A DNA stretch of 51,503 bases from an uncultured Pelagibacteraceae bacterium (GTDB lineage Bacteria; Pseudomonadota; Alphaproteobacteria; Pelagibacterales; Pelagibacteraceae). Below, in pieces: positions 1-9,336 of this stretch. Below the pieces are notes generated by a model that saw only the letters and a program-made list of their open reading frames with translations, did no database searches and was not told where the DNA came from. Positions within the stretch are counted from its first letter, which is position 1; every line of letters starts with the position of its first letter. Made by a program: the position numbers and the translations under genes. The stretch lies in assembly GCA_902566805.1 (NCBI GenBank), contig CACFKJ010000003.1, positions 1 through 51,503 on the forward strand. Direction: 5' to 3'.

Positions 1-612
1 AGTACTGCTTTCACAACAATTATAAAACATCAAAAAATAAAAAATAATATTGCTGCACAAATATTTACATATAATGGACCATTAGCTTTTTTACCAATAT
101 CTGAAAATGAAACATCTGTAGTATTTTCAATTTTCAATAATGAACATAAATTTAACGAAAAAGAAATAAAAGAATTGATATTAAAGTATAATAGAAAATT
201 TAAAATCAAATCTTTTGTTAATTTTGAAAGTTTTAATTTAAAGTATTTAATATTAAGAAAATATTTTTACAAAAATATCCTGTCTTTTGGTGATAGTCTC
301 CACAAAATACATCCTCTCGCTGGACAAGGATTTAATATGACTTTAAGAGATATAAAAATTTTGTCTGACCTTATTCAAGAAAGATTAGATCTTGGACTAA
401 CATTAGATAGTTCTATCCTTAGAAAATTCGAAACTGAAACAAAATCTAAAAATTATATTTTTTCTTCTGGAATTGATTTAATTCATGAATTTTTTAAATT
501 AGAAAATAAGTATAGAAATAAACATGTGAATAAAATTTTAAGCACAGTAGGACAAAAAAATATTTTTAATAAATATATATCCAAAATTGCTGATAATGGT
601 TTATATTTTTGA
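1..612 (+). CDS. UbiH/Coq6-type FAD-dependent monooxygenase, 3' part
   Basis: The reading frame is open from base 1, so the gene begins upstream of the window; 203 codons are visible. It carries the C-terminal half of an aromatic-ring hydroxylase of the UbiH/UbiF/VisC family, which hydroxylates the quinone ring in ubiquinone synthesis using FAD and O2. A substrate-side segment reading FTYNGPLAFLPI lies near base 70. The FAD-binding GD motif in FGDSLHKIHPLAGQGFN lies near base 290 and is followed by LRDIKIL, both classic for this family. The N-terminal Rossmann motif is off the window, so I cannot say which ring position it acts on. It ends 3 nt from the convergent LON-domain gene. Confidence 0.85.
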   Translation, partial: STAFTTIIKHQKIKNNIAAQIFTYNGPLAFLPISENETSVVFSIFNNEHKFNEKEIKELILKYNRKFKIKSFVNFESFNLKYLILRKYFYKNILSFGDSLHKIHPLAGQGFNMTLRDIKILSDLIQERLDLGLTLDSSILRKFETETKSKNYIFSSGIDLIHEFFKLENKYRNKHVNKILSTVGQKNIFNKYISKIADNGLYF

Positions 613-615
613 AAT

Positions 616-1257
616 TTATTGAACTGTATTGTTGCTATAATTATCAAAAATATAAGTCTTTAATATTTCTTCCAATTTTTTCTTTCTTTCTTTTAAATCG
701 ATAGTTTCTAATAAAATTTGTTTTTCCTCTAAAGAAAATGGAGATGCCATTGAAAGCGTATTAATAGTTTGATCTAGACTTTGTTTTTCAATTTCTTTCC
801 AATTTATTTTATAACCTTGTTTGTTAAACAAAGTTTTTAAATTCTTGAAAATTAATTCTAAATCTGTAAATTTAATTTCTTCTTTTTGATTTTGAGTATC
901 GTTATAAAAATCATTATAAATAACCTCACATTCTCTATAAAGTTTATTGGTTGAAAATTCATTTAAAATTTTAAATCTACATACACCGTTGATAATTATT
1001 AAATATCTTCCATCCTCTGTTTCATGAAAGCTGGTAATTTTTCCAGCGCAACCAATATTATAAAGTTCAGGTTTTTTATTATTTTCCTCTTTTGGCTGAA
1101 CCATGCCTATTATCCTTTCTTTCTTCATAACATCATCAATCATTTGAATATATCTAGGCTCAAATATATTTAGTGGAACAGTCGTTTCCGGAAATATAAT
1201 AAAATTTGATAGAGGAAACACTGGTATTTTACTTGGTAATTTGACAGTTTGTTTCAT
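616..1257 (-). CDS. LON substrate-binding domain protein (no ATPase or protease)
   Basis: This 213-aa protein matches the N-terminal substrate-recognition domain of Lon proteases standing alone. It starts with IPVFPLSNFIIFPETTVPLNIFEPRY, written here as IPVFPLSN followed by the FP-x-T-x-(V)PLNIFE core at about residues 11-32. The DGRYLIIINGVCRF strand follows at about residues 82-95. There is no AAA+ P-loop and no Ser-Lys protease site. Such short LON-domain proteins are widespread in Alphaproteobacteria and their exact role is unknown; a chaperone-like or substrate-recognition role is usually inferred. It is divergent from the sulfotransferase gene, with a 40-nt gap to that gene's preferred start. 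Confidence 0.85.
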   Translation of the reverse strand: MKQTVKLPSKIPVFPLSNFIIFPETTVPLNIFEPRYIQMIDDVMKKERIIGMVQPKEENNKKPELYNIGCAGKITSFHETEDGRYLIIINGVCRFKILNEFSTNKLYRECEVIYNDFYNDTQNQKEEIKFTDLELIFKNLKTLFNKQGYKINWKEIEKQSLDQTINTLSMASPFSLEEKQILLETIDLKERKKKLEEILKTYIFDNYSNNTVQ

Positions 1258-1297
1258 TATAACTATTTTAACAAATTATAATAAAGCTTCCAGCATA

Positions 1298-2509
1298 ATG
1301 ACTAAGCAAATTGAAAATATTAACAAAAAGATTAATGATTTAGAAATAATTTTCAAAAAAGAACCAAATAATATTCCAATTATAATTAATTTAGCAAATG
1401 CCTATATAGAGTGTGGAAATTTTGATTTAGCTTTAAAATTTACAAAACTTGCAAGTAAACATTCACCTGAAAATTTAGGTATAGATTTTACTTTATCAAA
1501 TTTAATAGATTATAGTGAAAATGAGAATCATCAAAAAATTATGCTGGAAAAAAGTGAAAATAGTTCCTTTAAAGAAGAAGATAAAATTCCATTATACTTT
1601 GCTCTTGGTAAATCATTTAATGATCAAAAAAATTATTCAAAGTCATTTTATTATTATTCACTAGGAAATAAAATAAAAAACTCAACACTAGAAAATTATA
1701 GTTTAGAAATTGAAGAAATATATAAAAGCAAAATAAAAGAGTTTTTTTCAAATTTTAATTTTAAACAAATTGTAGGAAAAAAATTATTTAATAAAAAGAT
1801 AATCTTTATTGTTGGACTTCCAAGATCTGGCACATCATTAGCCCATCAAATTCTTGCTTCTCATAGTAGTGTAAAAGGATTTGGAGAGTCAGATATCTTA
1901 AATGGTTTTTTTAATGCTAAAATTTTAGATAAAGAATTTATAAATAATTTAAATAAAAATAATGCGTTAAACCATGATTTTATTTCAGAAATTTCAAATT
2001 ATATAGGATCAAATTATGAAAAAAAATCTGATAAAAAAATTATTTTAGACAAATCTCCTTTTAATTTTTTCTGGTTAGGTTTTATAAAAATAATGTTTCC
2101 AAATTCAAAAATAATACTTACCACAAGAGATACTGAAGATACCTGTTTATCGATCTATAAAAGTTTATTTGGAAAAAGAGGAGTTCTATGGAGTTATAAT
2201 AAAAATAATATTATTAATTTTGTAAAAATATACAATTATTTAATTGATTTATGGTTAGCAAAAATGCCTAGTTACATTTATAAATTAAATTATGAGTTTT
2301 TAGTTCAAGATCAAAAAAATGAAATAAAAAAACTTTTATCATTCTGTGATCTTGATTGGGAAGATAATTGTTTAAGCTTTTATAAAAGCGCATTACCAAT
2401 TAAATCTGCTAGTTTATATCAAACTAGAAAACCAATTTATAAATCTTCAATTAAACAAAATTTGAAATATAATAGTTTTATTAATTTTGGATTTAAGAAA
2501 GATAAATAG
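1298..2509 (+). CDS. TPR-domain sulfotransferase family protein (copy 1)
   Basis: This is a 403-aa protein with a TPR-like helical N-terminus (about residues 10-125) and a PAPS-dependent sulfotransferase domain. The 5'-phosphosulfate loop GLPRSGTS is at about residues 173-180. The second half carries the 3'-phosphate-binding Arg/Ser segment, seen as TTRDTEDTCLSIYKS. It would transfer sulfate from PAPS to a sugar, lipid or protein; the acceptor is unknown. I chose the ATG at 1298 because an upstream in-frame ATG at 1241 would overlap the divergent LON gene. The next gene is a longer paralogue 8 nt downstream. The shared end motif PIYKSSI shows the two arose by tandem duplication. Confidence 0.8.
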   Translation: MTKQIENINKKINDLEIIFKKEPNNIPIIINLANAYIECGNFDLALKFTKLASKHSPENLGIDFTLSNLIDYSENENHQKIMLEKSENSSFKEEDKIPLYFALGKSFNDQKNYSKSFYYYSLGNKIKNSTLENYSLEIEEIYKSKIKEFFSNFNFKQIVGKKLFNKKIIFIVGLPRSGTSLAHQILASHSSVKGFGESDILNGFFNAKILDKEFINNLNKNNALNHDFISEISNYIGSNYEKKSDKKIILDKSPFNFFWLGFIKIMFPNSKIILTTRDTEDTCLSIYKSLFGKRGVLWSYNKNNIINFVKIYNYLIDLWLAKMPSYIYKLNYEFLVQDQKNEIKKLLSFCDLDWEDNCLSFYKSALPIKSASLYQTRKPIYKSSIKQNLKYNSFINFGFKKDK

Positions 2510-2517
2510 GAAATATT

Positions 2518-4071
2518 TTGCTACCTGAAAATTTAATTAATAATATAAGAGAAAATTTTATATTAAAGAATTACGAAAAAGTAATTCATAATTGCGAATT
2601 ATTAATTAAAGATTACCCTGATCATGGAATTTTATACAATTTTGCCGGCGTTTCATGTCAGGCCACAAAGAATTTTTCTAAATCAATAAACTTTTTAAAA
2701 AAAGCTATAGAAATAGAACCTAATAATATCAGTTATATGAATAATCTTGCTAATTCATATACTTCGATAAGAAATTATGTAAATGCTGAAAAAATTTATA
2801 AAAATGCACTCTTAATTGATAAAAATAATAAAGTTATACTTGAAAATTTTGCAAGTTTTAATAATCGTATTGGAAACTATTTTTCAGCAATAAAATTATA
2901 TAAAAAACTACTCAATGAAGATAATAGGAATCCAGCAATATCTCATGAGTTAGCAGAGTGTTACCAAGCAATTGGAAATTTTGAAGAGGCAAATAAAATA
3001 CTAGACAAAAACACTGAAAAATACCCAAATTTTATTAAATCACATTATACAAAAAGTATTTCTACTAATTATTTAGAAAATGAGCAGCATTTAGAAAAAA
3101 TGTTAGAAGCAAGTAAAATTAATAATATAAAAATTGAAGATAAAATCTTAATTAATTATGCAATTGGTAAAGCTTATGAAGATAGAAAGGATTTTGAAAA
3201 TGCTTTTAAATATTTAGAAATCGCAAATAATTTGCAACACGAAACATCAAACTTTTCTATTAATAGATTTAAAAAATTATTCACAGATATAAAAAAATTT
3301 TTCAAAGAAAATAAATTTAAAAATTCAAAAGAAAAATTTGACCAAAGAAAACTAATATTTATTTGTGGACTTCCAAGATCTGGCACTACATTAGCAAGTC
3401 AAATAGTTACCGCACATTCTAAAGTAAATAGTGTAGGGGAAATTAGTTATTTAAAAAATTTAATAGAGGATCATTTTTATGAAAATGATTCAATTTCATT
3501 TGAAAGAATCCAATCTGAATTAAAAAAAAAAACAAATGAATTAAACAATCTTTTTTTTGATGTTGCTCAAACCTTTTTACAAGTTAAAGAAACAAAATAT
3601 ATTGTAGACAAAACTCCTTCAAATTGTATTTGGATGGGATTTATAAAACTTTTATTCCCAAACTCATATATTTTATATTGTAAGAGAAATTATAGAGATA
3701 ACTTTTTATCTTTGTATAAAAATAATCTTTTAAATACTCAAAATGCTGGGTGGGCATGTAGACCAGAACTACTAGTTGAATATATAAAGATGACAGATGA
3801 TTTGATGCTTTTTTGGAAATCTTTGGATCAAAACTTATTTTATGAAGTACAATATGAGTCTTTGATCGAAAATCCGAATAAAGAAATAAAAAAAATACTA
3901 AAATACTGCGATCTAGAGTGGCAAGATAATTGTTTAAACTTTCATAATAATAAAAAAACTTCAATAAGAACACTTAGCGTTCACCAAGCAAGACAACCGA
4001 TTTATAAATCTTCTATACAATCTTATGAAAAATATTCAAAATACCTAGGAAAATATTTTGATAAACTCTAA
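2518..4071 (+). CDS. TPR-domain sulfotransferase family protein (copy 2)
   Basis: This 517-aa paralogue of the preceding gene has several TPR repeats (about residues 1-240). The sulfotransferase domain starts at the P-loop FICGLPRSGTTLAS (about residues 281-294) and has a matching CKRNYRDNFLSLYKN 3'-phosphate segment. I use TTG as the start: a GGA-containing Shine-Dalgarno (taggaa, about 2507-2512) sits just upstream, and the first ATG would delete two TPRs. Copy 2 carries at least two more N-terminal TPRs than copy 1. Together with the GT-C glycosyltransferase that follows on the other strand, it suggests a small surface-glycan modification locus. Acceptor identity is not visible. Confidence 0.8.
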   Translation: MLPENLINNIRENFILKNYEKVIHNCELLIKDYPDHGILYNFAGVSCQATKNFSKSINFLKKAIEIEPNNISYMNNLANSYTSIRNYVNAEKIYKNALLIDKNNKVILENFASFNNRIGNYFSAIKLYKKLLNEDNRNPAISHELAECYQAIGNFEEANKILDKNTEKYPNFIKSHYTKSISTNYLENEQHLEKMLEASKINNIKIEDKILINYAIGKAYEDRKDFENAFKYLEIANNLQHETSNFSINRFKKLFTDIKKFFKENKFKNSKEKFDQRKLIFICGLPRSGTTLASQIVTAHSKVNSVGEISYLKNLIEDHFYENDSISFERIQSELKKKTNELNNLFFDVAQTFLQVKETKYIVDKTPSNCIWMGFIKLLFPNSYILYCKRNYRDNFLSLYKNNLLNTQNAGWACRPELLVEYIKMTDDLMLFWKSLDQNLFYEVQYESLIENPNKEIKKILKYCDLEWQDNCLNFHNNKKTSIRTLSVHQARQPIYKSSIQSYEKYSKYLGKYFDKL

Positions 4072-4090
4072 ATATTGAAATTTAAATCAT

Positions 4091-5674
4091 TTAATTATTT
4101 ATTTTTCTTAAGACTGATAAAATCATACCATTTTTATTAATTTCAACAATATTTTTACCTTTATATTTTTCAAAGCATGTTTTTTCATTAACATTTTTTT
4201 TAAATAAACCACGATTTGTCATTAAAATATAATCTGCATATTGAGGACTAAATAATTTTGTTATCTTATATTTTTTATTAAGATAAAAACCTAAAACATT
4301 TGCATTTCCACCACACCAAGAAAACTTCATCCTTTTAAGTTCATCTATTGTATATTTGTCTTCAAGTTTACTAACCAAATGTTTAAATGAAGTGTTCCAA
4401 TAATCATGTTCAAATTTTCCATTCGTATTTTCTAAATTGATAAAAGTATAATTTATATATGAATACTGAAATGGTGATAAACTAATAAATCGATAAATAA
4501 ATATACTGAATAAAAATAAAAAAATTAAGAAATTTATTTTAATAAAGTTTTTGGTTTTAATTAATTTTATCAACATGATAAAGAAAATTGCATTAATTAT
4601 AGATATAAAAGGAAGAATAAAAATAAATAACCTAATATTATCATAAAGATTAACCCTTAATAAAATTGCTAAAAATATTGGAAAAATAATTATAAATAAG
4701 ATTAAAATAATTTTTGTTATTATTTGATTACCATAGATATTAACTAATTTTTCTTTGTAAATAATTGAAAGTATAAATCCCAAAATTAATAAAAAAGTTG
4801 AGTAAAAAGGCATTCTGTAAACCATAAATTTTAGAAAATAATCTAAAGGCGTATTTTTTATTTCGTAAATTTCACCATTAATAAATCCATAAAAAGGTAC
4901 ATCTGACCAATTGAAAGAGTTAATAATTGTATCAAAATAAATTTTTATTCCACCGTCAATTACATGAGGCCAAGTACTTAAAATTATAAAATTTATTATA
5001 AATAAAATTGTTGAAATATAACTTGCATATTCTTTTATTCTAAATTTCTTTTTTTGCTTAAGTAGATATATAAAAGTTAAAATAAATATTGGAATAATTA
5101 TTCCAATAAAAGATAATCTTATTCCACATCCCATTCCTGCAAAAAAACTCATCAAGATTAGATGCTTATATTTAAATTTTTTTAAAAATTTTAATAAAAA
5201 ATAAAGAAACCAAACTAACGAAAAAAAAATAATGATATCTTTTGGATTAATTGCCGAATGTCCAAAAAAAAATGGATTTATAAAAGTAAATAATGATGAA
5301 ATTATCGCTGTTTCTTTATTAAGAAATAATTTTACTAAACTATACAATCCATAGATACTTGAAATTGAAAATAAAAGATTAACAATATGAATTATTTGGT
5401 CAAAATGATCTTTGAAAAAATTTGGAGCAATTAATTTAATTAAATTAGTCAGAGAGTAAGTTAGAGTATCATAAAACCCTGGATAGTAGATATTATTTGA
5501 AAAGTTGTATTCTTTATTTTGACCTAAAGAAGTTAGATAATTAAATCTTACTTTTCCGTTTAAATAGTGGAAGAGTTCATCCCAAGATAAACCAATGTTT
5601 AAAGCGTTATTAAATGAATAAATTATTAATATTATTAATATTAAAAAATAAATTTTAATTTTAATATTTGTCAT
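4091..5674 (-). CDS. GT-C (PMT/ArnT-like) membrane glycosyltransferase
   Basis: This is a 527-aa polytopic membrane protein with about ten or more hydrophobic helices. The first is at about residues 7-25, and a soluble C-terminal tail begins near residue 420. Just after the first helix is GLSWDELFHYLNGK, with Asp32-Glu33 in the position of the catalytic acidic pair of GT-C enzymes of the PMT/GT39/GT83 type. Such enzymes move a sugar from a polyprenyl-phosphate donor to a protein or lipid on the periplasmic side. No more exact substrate can be read from the sequence. It converges with the sulfotransferase pair, 19 nt apart. Confidence 0.65.
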   Translation of the reverse strand: MTNIKIKIYFLILIILIIYSFNNALNIGLSWDELFHYLNGKVRFNYLTSLGQNKEYNFSNNIYYPGFYDTLTYSLTNLIKLIAPNFFKDHFDQIIHIVNLLFSISSIYGLYSLVKLFLNKETAIISSLFTFINPFFFGHSAINPKDIIIFFSLVWFLYFLLKFLKKFKYKHLILMSFFAGMGCGIRLSFIGIIIPIFILTFIYLLKQKKKFRIKEYASYISTILFIINFIILSTWPHVIDGGIKIYFDTIINSFNWSDVPFYGFINGEIYEIKNTPLDYFLKFMVYRMPFYSTFLLILGFILSIIYKEKLVNIYGNQIITKIILILFIIIFPIFLAILLRVNLYDNIRLFIFILPFISIINAIFFIMLIKLIKTKNFIKINFLIFLFLFSIFIYRFISLSPFQYSYINYTFINLENTNGKFEHDYWNTSFKHLVSKLEDKYTIDELKRMKFSWCGGNANVLGFYLNKKYKITKLFSPQYADYILMTNRGLFKKNVNEKTCFEKYKGKNIVEINKNGMILSVLRKINN

Positions 5675-5701
5675 AATTTATTAATTTTCTCTAATAATAG
5701 C

Positions 5702-5729
5702 TTGCTTTACATAACTTCCAATTTATAAT
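5702..5729 (+). promoter_or_regulatory. Promoter of tRNA-Gly
   Basis: A -35 like TTGCTT at 5702-5707 is separated by 16 nt from a perfect TATAAT at 5724-5729. The predicted start lies about 6 nt ahead of the mature tRNA 5' end. This is the clearest sigma70-type promoter in the window. Confidence 0.6.
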
Positions 5730-5741
5730 CAACGTTTAAAA

Positions 5742-5816
5742 GCGGGCATAGCTCAGTGGTAGAGCGTCTCGTTGCCAACGAGAAGGTCGTGGGTTCAAGT
5801 CCCATTGCCCGCTCCA
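5742..5816 (+). tRNA. tRNA-Gly (anticodon GCC)
   Basis: A complete cloverleaf can be drawn. The acceptor GCGGGCA at 5742-5748 pairs with TGCCCGC at 5806-5812, with discriminator T and encoded CCA at 5814-5816. The D-arm contains GCTCAGTGGTAGAGC. The anticodon stem TCTCG/CGAGA encloses loop TTGCCAA, giving anticodon GCC. The T-arm contains GGGTTCAAGTCCC. It reads glycine codons GGC/GGT. Confidence 0.97.
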
Positions 5817-5828
5817 ATAAATATTATT

Positions 5829-6167
5829 ATGAATGATTTAGCAAAAAAAAAATGTGTCCCTTGCGAAGGTGGAATCCCTGGATTTGATATTACTGAAATT
5901 CATAAATATTTAAAAATGGTTGATGGATGGGAAGTTAAAGCAGATGAAGAAAAAATTTATTATTTAATTAAAGAATTTAAATTTAATAATTTTGCAGAAA
6001 GTCAAGATTTCATAAATAAAGTTGGACAAATTGCCGAGAATGAAGGGCATCATCCAGATATCTTATTTGGCTGGGGGTACGCGAGAGTAAAAATATTTAC
6101 TCATAAAATTAAAGGGTTACATGAAAGTGATTTTATTCTTGCAGCAAAAGTTGATGAAATTCTTTAA
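5829..6167 (+). CDS. phhB: Pterin-4-alpha-carbinolamine dehydratase
   Basis: This 112-aa protein dehydrates 4a-hydroxytetrahydrobiopterin in pterin cofactor recycling, and PCD/DCoH proteins can have side roles in pterin or folate metabolism. The family signature is complete: EGHHPDI (His74-His75-Pro76), a Trp-containing strand, then THKIKGLHESDF with His92. The start is the ATG at 5829, 12 nt after the tRNA CCA; an earlier in-frame ATG lies inside the tRNA and is not credible. No aromatic amino-acid hydroxylase is nearby, so its partner is not evident here. Its stop overlaps the convergent purH stop by 4 nt. Confidence 0.92.
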   Translation: MNDLAKKKCVPCEGGIPGFDITEIHKYLKMVDGWEVKADEEKIYYLIKEFKFNNFAESQDFINKVGQIAENEGHHPDILFGWGYARVKIFTHKIKGLHESDFILAAKVDEIL

Positions 6168-7702
6168 TGCTTAAAATGTCTAGTCTTTGAGAATAATAAG
6201 ACAATCCCAGTTTGATTTGCAAATCTAATTATTTCTTTATCTCTAATAGATCCATATGGTTGAACAATTGCAGTAACTCCTGATTGTACTAATTTTTCAA
6301 CTCCATCGACAAATGGAAAAAAAGCATCCGATGCTGCAACTATTTCATTATTATGATTTATATTTTGAAATTTTCTCATTTTATCTATTGAAATCTTACA
6401 ACTATCAAGTCTACTAGGTTGACCTGAGCCTATTCCAACAGTAGAAAAATCTTGCGCAAGAACAATTGCATTAGATTTAACATATCTACATACATTGAAT
6501 GCAAATATTAAGTTTTTAAAAGTACTGGAGCTAGGTTTTCTTTTTGATACAATTTTAAAATCATTTTTTTTAAAAACCTTGATATCTGGTTCTTGTATTA
6601 AAATTGAGTTGAAATTTGATATTATATTTTCAAGATTATTTAATTTAATTTTATTAGAATCAATAATTCTGAGATTTTTCTTTTTTGTTAAAATTTTTAA
6701 AGCATTATTTTCAATTCCTTTACAAATAACTACTTCTAAAAATTTTTTGTTAAGTTCTGCTGCTATTTTTCTATCAATTTTAAAGTTAAAAGAAACAATT
6801 CCACCATATGCACTGACGGGATCACATGCAAATGCCATTTTAAAACTATTAATTTTATTTTTACTTATTGATACACCGCATGGATTTGCGTGTTTAACTA
6901 TTACAGTACCTATATTTTTAGGAAAAGATTTTGAAACTAATAGAGCTGAAAAAATATCATTATAATTGTTATAACTTAATTTTTTTCCATTTAGAGAAGA
7001 TATATTAAAATCAAAATCTCTGGCATATAATGCACCTGATTGATGAGGATTTTCACCGTATCTCAAATTCTCAATTAAATTTCCATATAATAATTTCTTT
7101 TTTGGAAATTTATTTTTAGAAATTTTGTTAAAATAATTTGCTATTAATGAATCGTAATAACCAGTTTCAGTAAATGCAATTTCACTCATTTTTTTCCTAA
7201 AACCTAATGAAGTAGATCCATTATTTTTATCCAATTCGTTAATTAAATCCTCATAATTTAATGGGTTTGTTATCACAGTAACATATTTATAATTTTTTGA
7301 AGCGGCTCTAACCATTGTTGGACCGCCTATGTCAATATTTTTTATAATTTTTTCATGATTATGTGATGAGTTTAAAACTTTTTCAAAAGGATAAAAATTT
7401 ACAATGACAAAATCAATTTCCTCAAAATTAAATTTTTTTAATATTCTTTTGTGTGATTCTTTATTTCTTTCACTTAAGATACCCGCATGTATTTTTGGAT
7501 GAAGAGTTTTAACTCTACCATCTAATATTTCAGGCATACCAGTAAATTTTGATATTTCTTCACATTTATAACCTAACTTAATTATTTCTTTATAGGTTCC
7601 ACCAGAACTTATTAATTCAATATTATGCTTTCTAAAACTTCTAAGAATTTTTATTAGATTTGTTTTTTCATAAACTGATATTAATGCTTTTTTTTTCTTC
7701 AT
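6164..7702 (-). CDS. purH: Bifunctional AICAR formyltransferase / IMP cyclohydrolase
   Basis: This 512-aa enzyme performs the last two steps of purine synthesis: formylation of AICAR with 10-formyl-THF, then ring closure to IMP. The N-terminal cyclohydrolase domain (about residues 1-190) shows ALISVYEKT, SSGGTYKEI and GRVKTLHPKIHAGIL. The C-terminal formyltransferase domain has the Lys-His pair in VKHANPCGVS and ends with VAASDAFFPF and GVTAIVQPYGSIRD. I chose the ATG at 7702 because it overlaps the upstream gene's stop as TAATG; an in-frame ATG seven codons earlier would add a non-conserved leader. It is the last gene of the rpe/heparinase-like/purH operon. Confidence 0.95.
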   Translation of the reverse strand: MKKKKALISVYEKTNLIKILRSFRKHNIELISSGGTYKEIIKLGYKCEEISKFTGMPEILDGRVKTLHPKIHAGILSERNKESHKRILKKFNFEEIDFVIVNFYPFEKVLNSSHNHEKIIKNIDIGGPTMVRAASKNYKYVTVITNPLNYEDLINELDKNNGSTSLGFRKKMSEIAFTETGYYDSLIANYFNKISKNKFPKKKLLYGNLIENLRYGENPHQSGALYARDFDFNISSLNGKKLSYNNYNDIFSALLVSKSFPKNIGTVIVKHANPCGVSISKNKINSFKMAFACDPVSAYGGIVSFNFKIDRKIAAELNKKFLEVVICKGIENNALKILTKKKNLRIIDSNKIKLNNLENIISNFNSILIQEPDIKVFKKNDFKIVSKRKPSSSTFKNLIFAFNVCRYVKSNAIVLAQDFSTVGIGSGQPSRLDSCKISIDKMRKFQNINHNNEIVAASDAFFPFVDGVEKLVQSGVTAIVQPYGSIRDKEIIRFANQTGIVLLFSKTRHFKH

Positions 7703-9333
7703 TATATTTTTTTTATTTCCCATAAAATTTCTTGATCATTATTTTGTGTTATACCCGATATAAAAATATTTTGATTTTCAACATATTTATTTTTTCTTCC
7801 AAAAAATAAACCTGTTTCGATATCAATAGCATAATGTTTGCAAGAAAATTTCCATCCTGAATTTTCTAATTCAATTAAAACTACATTTTTGTCCTGTGTT
7901 TTTGTAACCTTAGTATTTGGATAAAGATGAAATCTTATTTCAAAATTACACGTTTTAAAATTTTTTCTTTTTAAAAGAAAATCTTTTCCTGTTAAAGTAT
8001 TTTTATCAATTAAGTACTCAAGTTCTCTTTTATGTATTATTCCATATTTTTTTTGATAACCATCATGAGATGCTGAAATTTTCCAATTATTTTTTTCTAT
8101 AATAATTTTCTTATCGAAAATTTTAAAACTATCATCAACTACTGTATCTGCATTATTTTGTTTTTTAAATTTATTTACTGAATTATTATCAAGAATTAAT
8201 GTTGAGTGAGCTGCTGTTGACTTTGAAATACTATTTAACTGATGTTTATAATTTTGAAAAAAACCTGAGTTAGTAATAATTTTATTACCAGAGCAAAACA
8301 TTTCAAAGGAAAGTGGACCAGACTGATAATTTTGAGAAAATTTTTTATCTGGTGATGAACCGACATCTATTATTAATGATATGTTTTTATTTTTTAAGCA
8401 TGAATAACCTCCCACCTCATTACCATTTATATTTTTAAATTTATATCCGTGAGTTTTTAAATATTTATCAAAATCTGAATGATCCGCCTCATGATTTCCA
8501 TTAAAAAGAAAGTTTAATTTAGCTGATTGCCAAATATAATTATATGCCTGACCCAGATAAAATATACTTTCATCTAAATAAGTAGGAATTTCATTTTGAG
8601 ATTCTTTCAAAAGTTCTCTAATTAATATAAAATGTTTTAAATAGAATGTTAATTGTCTTAAATTTCTAGACTTAGGAAAACCCTCAGTATCAAAATTAAA
8701 TTTATTTATTTTTTTTAATAAATTAAGTCCATAATTTAATATTTTTTGATCATTATATGATAAACCAGATAAAATAATTGCTGTGCATCCTAACATTTTA
8801 TTATTAAATAACTCTGATCTATTAATTTCATTAATTAAATGATTTATTTGTTTGTTTATTATAAAATTAAATTTATTTTTGTATTGGTCTGAGCTTTCCT
8901 CATAAACTAATTTCGAATTAGATATCCAAGATATTATTCTCTTTGATAAAATATCGATTTCCCAATTTTTTTGATTAAAATTTTCGTTATTTTCAATCCA
9001 GTTAAGTATTATGGATTGTGTCAATTTTTTTGAAGATTTTAAGTCTAGAGTAAATAGCCAAAAAAAACTATGTAGCTTTTTATAATCATTTTCATTTATT
9101 TTTTCATTTTTCCAAATTGAATTTAAATAAAAATCCTCAACGTTATATTTTTTTTTATCGTATTTTATGAGACAGCTTAAAATTTTAAGACTCGGTTTAT
9201 AGTATAAAGAATTATTATTAATTTTTGATATTTTTTTATTATATAAAGACGATTTAAGGTAAATTTTTCTTATTCTGCTAGTTATATAAAAAAAAAATTC
9301 ATTTATATAGTTTAAAGAATTTTTCAAAACCAT
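7702..9333 (-). CDS. Heparinase II/III family protein
   Basis: This 543-aa protein has an all-alpha N-terminal half resembling the alpha/alpha toroid of heparinase II/III-type lyases. The C-terminal half is beta-rich and contains the family hallmark AAHSTLILDNNSVN (about residues 370-385), preceded by GPLSFEMFCSGNKIITNSG. A NGNHEADH segment near residue 270 is also typical. There is no signal peptide. In many Alphaproteobacteria this gene sits directly upstream of purH, as here, and its substrate there is unknown, so heparin degradation should not be assumed. It lies 3 nt after rpe and overlaps purH by one base. Confidence 0.85.
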   Translation of the reverse strand: MVLKNSLNYINEFFFYITSRIRKIYLKSSLYNKKISKINNNSLYYKPSLKILSCLIKYDKKKYNVEDFYLNSIWKNEKINENDYKKLHSFFWLFTLDLKSSKKLTQSIILNWIENNENFNQKNWEIDILSKRIISWISNSKLVYEESSDQYKNKFNFIINKQINHLINEINRSELFNNKMLGCTAIILSGLSYNDQKILNYGLNLLKKINKFNFDTEGFPKSRNLRQLTFYLKHFILIRELLKESQNEIPTYLDESIFYLGQAYNYIWQSAKLNFLFNGNHEADHSDFDKYLKTHGYKFKNINGNEVGGYSCLKNKNISLIIDVGSSPDKKFSQNYQSGPLSFEMFCSGNKIITNSGFFQNYKHQLNSISKSTAAHSTLILDNNSVNKFKKQNNADTVVDDSFKIFDKKIIIEKNNWKISASHDGYQKKYGIIHKRELEYLIDKNTLTGKDFLLKRKNFKTCNFEIRFHLYPNTKVTKTQDKNVVLIELENSGWKFSCKHYAIDIETGLFFGRKNKYVENQNIFISGITQNNDQEILWEIKKI

Positions 9334-9336
9334 TTC

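Noticed and set aside
3641..3973. 110-codon open frame opposite sulfotransferase copy 2
   Set aside because: It is antisense to a well-supported domain, has a random-looking hydrophobic composition and no family motif.
5772..5828. In-frame extension of the pterin dehydratase into the tRNA
   Set aside because: The extra 19 residues are encoded by tRNA-Gly bases and are not part of the family; the ATG at 5829 gives the normal length.
6495..6965. 156-codon plus-strand frame inside purH
   Set aside because: Antisense shadow of a strongly conserved enzyme; no start signal or domain.
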